A stretch of DNA of 64,000 bases from NCBI GenBank assembly GCA_009845425.1, contig VXZQ01000012.1:124001-188000 (forward strand), written 5' to 3'. Shown here in pieces: positions 59,783 to 64,000 of the stretch. This DNA is from Holophagales bacterium (lineage in GTDB: Bacteria > Acidobacteriota > Thermoanaerobaculia > Multivoradales > Multivoraceae). The translations under genes and the position numbers were made by a program. A model generated the notes under the pieces. The model ran no database searches and had not been told where the DNA came from. It was given only the letters and a program-made list of their open reading frames with translations. Position 1 is the first letter of the stretch. The number at the start of each line of letters is the position of its first letter.

Positions 59783-60687
59783 CGTCGACCCGCCCGCTCC
59801 GCTACGACGTTGAGCATCGGACGAGATACGAGTACTCGGACAGCGTCCGCGGTTGCGTTCTGCTGCTCTGCCTGCAGCCGGCGCCGACATTGGGTCAGAC
59901 CGTGCGGCGTTTCGAGATCGAGACCATTCCGGCCGCGTCTCTGAGTCCCGAGCGGGACTGCTTCGGCAACCGCCGCCACGTTCTCAATGTCCATCGGCGG
60001 CACGAGGAGCTCGTGATCATCTCCCGGTTCCGGGCGGAACTCCCCGCGGCGTCGAGCGTGGACCCGGTCGGCGACTGGGAGGAAGTGCGAAGCGTCGGCC
60101 AACTTCCGGAGTACTGGCATTTCGTCGAGCCCAGCGCGCTCGCCCGGCCGTCCCTGGCGCTCGAGGACTTCGTCCGCAGCGAGGGGTTCCGCCCGGAGGA
60201 CGGTCCGATGGAGAGTCTGGTCCGGCTGTCCGACGGGATCCGCGAGCGTTTCGAGTACGAGCCTGGCAGCACCGCGGCCGATTCGCCGATCGAGCACCTG
60301 CTGGAGTCGGGTCGTGGCGTGTGCCAGGACTACGCCCACCTGATGATCGCGATCGCCCGTTCCTGGGGTCTCCCCTCCCGCTACGTGTCGGGCTATCTCC
60401 ACAACACGGGCCGGGCCGGCGAAAGAGTGACGGCCGGCGCCAGTCACGCGTGGGTAGAATGCTGGCTGCCGGGGGCCGGCTGGGTCGGCTTCGATCCAAC
60501 AAACACGACCTTCAGCGATCAGCGGCACATTCGCGTGGCCGCTGGCCGGGACTATGCCGACGTCTCTCCCACGCGAGGGGTGTTTCAGGGTGCCGGGGAT
60601 GCGCGAATCGCGGTGGATGTGATAGTGAATGCAGTTGATCAGACGCGACTTAGCGGAAGAAACGGCAACGGGAGGCAGAGAGTATGA
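59779..60687 (+). CDS. Transglutaminase-like cysteine protease/transferase
   Basis: The start GTG 59779 gives a 302-residue protein: an N-terminal beta-rich domain (RYDVEHRTRYEYSDSVRGCV) and a transglutaminase core with the catalytic Cys in SGRGVCQDYAHLMIAIARSW near 180. The His/Asp pair is in GASHAWVECWLPGAGWVGFDP near 230. Members hydrolyse or transfer peptide bonds and commonly accompany alpha-E and ATP-grasp genes, forming a three-gene set. Its last codons overlap the STAS gene (ATGA), linking this set to the sigma-regulation module. Confidence 0.92.
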   Translation: MTSTRPLRYDVEHRTRYEYSDSVRGCVLLLCLQPAPTLGQTVRRFEIETIPAASLSPERDCFGNRRHVLNVHRRHEELVIISRFRAELPAASSVDPVGDWEEVRSVGQLPEYWHFVEPSALARPSLALEDFVRSEGFRPEDGPMESLVRLSDGIRERFEYEPGSTAADSPIEHLLESGRGVCQDYAHLMIAIARSWGLPSRYVSGYLHNTGRAGERVTAGASHAWVECWLPGAGWVGFDPTNTTFSDQRHIRVAAGRDYADVSPTRGVFQGAGDARIAVDVIVNAVDQTRLSGRNGNGRQRV

Positions 60688-61019
60688 ACGTCCAGGTGGA
60701 GAATCACGACAAGGTTCTTGTAGCCAAAGTCGAGGGCCGGGTCGACAGCTCGAACTCCCAGGACTTTGAACGCCAGTTGCAGGGGGCGATCGGTGAGGAC
60801 GTGAAGGCCGTGGTCATCGATCTCGGTCAACTCGCCTACATCAGCAGCGCCGGCCTGAGGGTCGTCCTGCTGGTCGCCAAGACCCTCGGTCAGCGCAACG
60901 TGAGCATCTCTCTCTGCGCGCTGAGCGATCCCGTTCAGTCGGTGTTCGAGATCAGCGGCTTCAACCGCATCATCCAGATCTACGACTCGCAGGCCGACGC
61001 CCTGGCGGCGGCGGGGTAG
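60684..61019 (+). CDS. STAS-domain anti-sigma factor antagonist
   Basis: This 111-residue SpoIIAA/RsbV-like STAS protein contains VAKVEGRVDSSNSQDFERQL near 13 and the phosphorylation motif LAYISSAGLRVVLL near 50, where S55 aligns with the regulated serine. When dephosphorylated it would bind the anti-sigma kinase and free a sigma factor. It directly precedes a receiver-SpoIIE phosphatase and an RsbW-like kinase gene, completing a partner-switching triad. ATG overlaps the upstream transglutaminase stop by four bases. Confidence 0.93.
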   Translation: MNVQVENHDKVLVAKVEGRVDSSNSQDFERQLQGAIGEDVKAVVIDLGQLAYISSAGLRVVLLVAKTLGQRNVSISLCALSDPVQSVFEISGFNRIIQIYDSQADALAAAG

Positions 61020-61051
61020 AGGGTTCGAGCGCGGAAGGGGTGGTCGTCTAG

Positions 61052-62224
61052 GTGGGCGATCGGGACAGACCCGACTACAAGATCCTGGTCGTCGACGACG
61101 AGCCGGATCTGGAGCGGCTGGTTCGTCAGCGCATGCGGCGTCACATCCGCAAGGGCAAGTACGGCTTCGAGTTCGCCGGCAACGGCGTCGAGGCGCTGGA
61201 GGTCCTGACGGAGAACAAGGACATCGACATCGTGCTCTCCGACATCAACATGCCGAAGATGGACGGTCTGACCCTCTTGCAGCAGATCCCCGAGGTGAAC
61301 TCGGATCTTCGCTCGGTCATCGTCTCGGCGTACGGGGACATGGAGAACATCCGCACCGCCATGAACCGCGGCGCCTTCGACTTCGTCACCAAACCGATCG
61401 ACTTCACCGACCTCGAGGTCACGATCGAGCGGACGCTGCGACATCTCGACGAGTGGCGCGCCGCGCTCGCCTCGCGGGACAAGCTGGTGGCGATACAGAA
61501 CGAGCTCGATGTCGCGACGAAGATCCAGCAGTCGATCCTGCCGGACAAGTTCCCCCATGTAGACGGGTGTGAGGTCTACGGTTGCATGCACGCGGCACGC
61601 AACGTCGGGGGGGACTTCTTCGACGTGATCAACCTCGAGGCGGGACGGATCGGGCTTGCAGTAGCCGACGTGTCGGACAAGGGCGTGCCGGCGGCCCTGT
61701 TCATGATGTCGAGCCGGACGCTGCTCAAGGGAGCGGCAGTCGGCGTCGAGGATCCCGGGGCGGTCCTCCGGGAGGTGAACGACCTGCTGAACGAGACGAA
61801 CGACGCGGCGATGTTCGTCACCGTGTTCTACGGCGTCTACGATCCCTCGACCAGGATGCTCACCTTCTCCAACGGCGGGCACAACCCTCCGCTGGTGGTT
61901 CACCCAGACGGGAGTTCGGAGGAACTCGAACTGACGGGCGGCCTTGCCCTCGGGGCGATTCCCGGCTTCGAGTACGGGCAGGCCAGCGTTCGGCTGAGCC
62001 CGGGAGACCTGGTCGTCTTCTTCACGGACGGAGTCACCGAGGCGATCAACGTGTCGAACGAAGAGTTCGGCCTTGAGTCGCTTCAGGGTCTGTTCGCCGA
62101 CGGCCGGACTCCAACCGCCCGGGAAGCCGCCGAGATGATCCTGCAGGCCGTACAGGACTTCGCCGGCGAAGCACCGCAGTTCGACGATCTGACTTGCATG
62201 ACCTTGCGTGTCGCCGACGAGTGA
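61052..62224 (+). CDS. Response-regulator receiver / SpoIIE-type phosphatase (RsbU-like)
   Basis: This 390-residue protein starts at GTG. It has a receiver domain (ILVVDDEPDLERLV; phosphoacceptor Asp in IVLSDINMPKMDG near 66; KPIDF near 114), a short coiled linker, and a PP2C/SpoIIE phosphatase domain with NVGGDFFDVI and GLAVADVSDKGVPAALFM near 185-215 and later FSNGGHNPP near 272. It would dephosphorylate the STAS protein when its receiver is phosphorylated. Its stop overlaps the next gene's GTG by four bases. Confidence 0.94.
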   Translation: MGDRDRPDYKILVVDDEPDLERLVRQRMRRHIRKGKYGFEFAGNGVEALEVLTENKDIDIVLSDINMPKMDGLTLLQQIPEVNSDLRSVIVSAYGDMENIRTAMNRGAFDFVTKPIDFTDLEVTIERTLRHLDEWRAALASRDKLVAIQNELDVATKIQQSILPDKFPHVDGCEVYGCMHAARNVGGDFFDVINLEAGRIGLAVADVSDKGVPAALFMMSSRTLLKGAAVGVEDPGAVLREVNDLLNETNDAAMFVTVFYGVYDPSTRMLTFSNGGHNPPLVVHPDGSSEELELTGGLALGAIPGFEYGQASVRLSPGDLVVFFTDGVTEAINVSNEEFGLESLQGLFADGRTPTAREAAEMILQAVQDFAGEAPQFDDLTCMTLRVADE

Positions 62225-62640
62225 GCGCTACCCTCCAGCTCCGTGTTCCGAACCGGATCGAGGAACTTCCGGGTGTCTCGGAAGCCGTGGAGGCGCTCGG
62301 GCAGGAGGAGCGTTGGGCGCAGGACGTGACCTACGCGATCGTGCTGAGCCTGGAAGAAGTGGCGACGAACGTCGTGCGTCACGGCGGCGGTGAGCCCGGC
62401 AGCAGCGAGATCGAAATCGAGGTCACGTCGAGCGACGACGAGGTCCGGGTCGAGGTTCGCGATGACGGAAGGGCCTTCGACCCCTTCCACGAGGCTCCCG
62501 AACCGGACCTGGACGCGGCAGTCGAGGAACGGCAGATTGGCGGGCTGGGAGTCCATTTCGTGAAGGTCCTCATGGACGAGACTTCGTACAGCCGCGAGGG
62601 CGGCCGCAACCACGTCACCATGGTCAAGCGCCGGAGTTGA
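62221..62640 (+). CDS. RsbW-like anti-sigma / serine kinase (HATPase)
   Basis: This 139-residue GHKL ATPase starts at GTG 62221, overlapping the phosphatase stop. It has LSLEEVATNVVRHGG near 43 (the N box with its metal-binding Asn), RVEVRDDGRAFDPF near 76 and the G-box GGLGVHFVKVLMDE near 107. In partner-switching systems such a kinase phosphorylates the STAS antagonist or sequesters a sigma factor. The frame extends to 62194, but the STAS-phosphatase-kinase spacing favours the overlap start. Its end overlaps the start of the ligand-binding gene by four bases (TTGA). Confidence 0.92.
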   Translation: MSATLQLRVPNRIEELPGVSEAVEALGQEERWAQDVTYAIVLSLEEVATNVVRHGGGEPGSSEIEIEVTSSDDEVRVEVRDDGRAFDPFHEAPEPDLDAAVEERQIGGLGVHFVKVLMDETSYSREGGRNHVTMVKRRS

Positions 62641-63881
62641 ACCGCGGCACGGGACTGCTGAGAGCGATGCGCGCACGTGCTGCTCAGACAGCTCTGACCG
62701 CGTCAGCTTGTGCCGCGGCGGCGTTGCTCGCCGCGGTGCCCTCGGCGGCTCAGCCGGCGGCACCGCCGACTGAGCCGGAAGGGACGCCTGGCGTTACGGC
62801 CGAGCGCATCCTGTTCGGGCAGTCCGCCGCCTTCAGCGGTCCGGCTGCCGAACTGGGCAGAGGGATGCGGCTCGGCATCCAGGCGGCGTTCAAGGAGGCC
62901 AACGATGCCGGCGGCGTGCACGGCCGGCGCCTGGAACTCGTCACGGTGGATGACGGCTACGAGCCGGAGGCCGCGATCACGAACACGCGGCGCCTGATCG
63001 AGGACGAGGGTGTGTTCGCGCTGGTTGGCGGCGTCGGCACGCCAACCTCCCGCTCGGCGGTACCGGTTGCCGAGGAGGCGGGTGTGCCGTACATCGCTCC
63101 GTTCACCGGCGCGGGCTTTCTTCGCAACGAACCGCACGTGATCAACCTCCGCGCCTCCTACGCCCAGGAGACGGAGGAGATGGTGGAGCGCCTGACCAGG
63201 GACCTGGGCATCGAGCGGATCGCGGTCGTCATCCAGAACGACTCCTTCGGGCGTGCCGGCCTTGCGGGCGTTCGCGCCGCGTTCGACAGGCGGGGCATGG
63301 AGGCGGTCGCCATCGGCGTCTATCCACGGAACACAACCGCCGTCAAGACGGCCCTCGTGGACATCGAACTGGGGCGGCCCGAGGCCGTCATCATCGTGGG
63401 CGCCTATCAGCCGGTGGCCAGCCTGATCGCCTGGGCCCGGCACACAGGCCTGGATCCGGTGTTCATGACCCTGTCCTTCGTGGGCAGCAATGCCCTCGCG
63501 GAAGAACTCGGTCCGCGCGGCGCCGGTGTCTACGTCACCCAGGTCGTGCCGTTTCCGAGTGCGCGGAACTCGAGGGTCGCCACCGCCTACCGGCGTGCGC
63601 TGCGCGCCCATACACCCGGCGCCGAGCCCGGTTTCGTCTCGTTCGAGGGCTACCTTGCCGGACGTCTCGTGATCGAGGCGCTCGAGCGCTGCGGGACGAT
63701 GGTCGATCGCGACCGCTTCATCGAGGTCCTCCGCAGCGCCGGCTCGATCGACCTGAATGGCTTCCGCCTCGTGTTCGGCGACGGTGACAACCAGGGTTCG
63801 GACGCCGTGTTCCTGACCGTAATCGACGAACGGGGCCGGTATCGGCCCGCGACGCGTCTCGAAGCCGCGGTGAGCGAATGA
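62637..63881 (+). CDS. Periplasmic ligand-binding protein, Leu/Ile/Val-binding type (Peripla_BP_6)
   Basis: This 414-residue protein begins at TTG 62637, with a signal peptide (LTASACAAAALLAAVPSAAQ) and a Pro-rich linker. A type I periplasmic binding domain follows: ILFGQSAAFSGPAAELGRGMRLG near 58, YEPEAAITNTRRLI near 108, IAVVIQNDSFGRAGLAGV near 192 and FVSFEGYLAGRLVIEAL near 335. Such proteins usually feed branched-chain amino-acid ABC transporters, but no permease follows. Instead the next gene starts a membrane protein in a 4-base overlap, so this is probably the sensing partner of that protein. Confidence 0.92.
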   Translation: MNRGTGLLRAMRARAAQTALTASACAAAALLAAVPSAAQPAAPPTEPEGTPGVTAERILFGQSAAFSGPAAELGRGMRLGIQAAFKEANDAGGVHGRRLELVTVDDGYEPEAAITNTRRLIEDEGVFALVGGVGTPTSRSAVPVAEEAGVPYIAPFTGAGFLRNEPHVINLRASYAQETEEMVERLTRDLGIERIAVVIQNDSFGRAGLAGVRAAFDRRGMEAVAIGVYPRNTTAVKTALVDIELGRPEAVIIVGAYQPVASLIAWARHTGLDPVFMTLSFVGSNALAEELGPRGAGVYVTQVVPFPSARNSRVATAYRRALRAHTPGAEPGFVSFEGYLAGRLVIEALERCGTMVDRDRFIEVLRSAGSIDLNGFRLVFGDGDNQGSDAVFLTVIDERGRYRPATRLEAAVSE

Positions 63882-64000
63882 TCACGTGGTTCCGACGACT
63901 GGCCGAGGCCCGTTACAGGATCGCCACGCAGCTCTACGTTGGCATCGGCGGCGCGGCCGCGCTGACGCTCGCGGCCAGCCTCGTGGCGCTGTTCGCCTTC
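63878..64000 (+). CDS. N-terminal fragment of a membrane protein, probably a sensor (runs off the window)
   Basis: The open frame starts at ATG 63878, overlapping the binding-protein stop (ATGA), and continues past the window end. The 41 visible residues are a short basic cytoplasmic start (MITWFRRLAEARYRIATQLY) and a hydrophobic helix (VGIGGAAALTLAASLVALFAF). This is how many sensor histidine kinases and receptors begin. Coupling to a ligand-binding protein and to a receiver-phosphatase suggests a sensor, but the catalytic part is outside the window. Confidence 0.6.
   Translation, partial: MITWFRRLAEARYRIATQLYVGIGGAAALTLAASLVALFAF

Overview
This window is GC-rich, about two-thirds G+C by eye. 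It is densely packed with genes and has no gene-free stretch longer than about 200 bases. I see no tRNA, rRNA, CRISPR array, insertion sequence or prophage. The mix suggests an environmental Gram-negative heterotroph, with Acidobacteriota (Thermoanaerobaculia-like) my best guess and Myxococcota or Gemmatimonadota as alternatives. The evidence is alternative-complex-III genes, many Sec and lipoprotein signals, a DUF5916/CBM9 outer-membrane protein, a lipoprotein sulfatase, beta-propeller amidohydrolases and a Sec-type redoxin. No single marker settles it.

Layout. 1-1814 (+): the end of an isopropylmalate/homoaconitate-dehydratase-type operon (large subunit tail, small subunit, decarboxylating dehydrogenase). 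1815-9193 (-): an exported propeller-amidohydrolase, a DUF5916 protein and a Tat-signal-bearing thiamine-diphosphate enzyme. 9375-9614 (+): ribosomal protein L28. 9619-17611 (-): flotillin with an NfeD-like partner, an MFS transporter, a crotonase, serine hydroxymethyltransferase, a redoxin whose active-site residue is encoded by in-frame TGA (selenocysteine), and a lipoprotein sulfatase. 17610-24742: a secreted reprolysin-like metalloprotease with fibronectin repeats, a flavin reductase, a glutamate-cysteine ligase-like enzyme, a short-chain dehydrogenase and a luciferase-like monooxygenase. 24773-26615 (-): an ECF sigma factor with two membrane proteins, one a likely anti-sigma factor. 26731-30573 (+): methionyl-tRNA synthetase, a Wzt-type ABC ATPase and a 2-hydroxyacid dehydrogenase.

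30612-41221 (-) contains a NirJ/AhbD-like radical SAM protein, a small zinc-ribbon protein, an Mrp-type ATPase, transport and hydrolase genes, and a giant universal-stress protein. Five copies of a domain resembling the C-terminal 'PCP_red' domain of protochlorophyllide reductase are spread over three of these genes, although no photosynthesis gene is visible. 41287-50941 (-) is a respiratory operon: ActA (pentaheme), ActB (FeS/molybdopterin-like) and ActE of alternative complex III. It lacks the NrfD-like ActC/ActF and ActD. Instead it has a divergent cytochrome-bd-subunit-I-like protein and three more c-type cytochromes, one with an unusual CX3CH haem motif and one carrying an ethylbenzene-dehydrogenase-like haem domain. 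This operon and the adjacent PCP_red/radical-SAM genes are the best candidate for a poorly described system, possibly an electron-transfer complex with its own tetrapyrrole or cofactor handling genes. That link is inferred from proximity.

51052-57179: a SCO-type copper chaperone, a dihaem cytochrome paired with a beta-helix lipoprotein, a monohaem cytochrome, an epoxide-hydrolase-like enzyme, a NIPSNAP lipoprotein and a lone pseudopilin. 57378-64000 (+): nearly every junction overlaps. An ATP-grasp/alpha-E/transglutaminase trio runs into a partner-switching module (STAS, receiver-SpoIIE phosphatase, RsbW-like kinase), then a periplasmic ligand-binding protein and the start of a membrane protein that is probably the sensor.

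Regulation: an extended -10-like motif of the form TGnTAYGnT recurs upstream of several genes, in at least two cases only about 7-9 bases before the start codon, which suggests leaderless transcripts.
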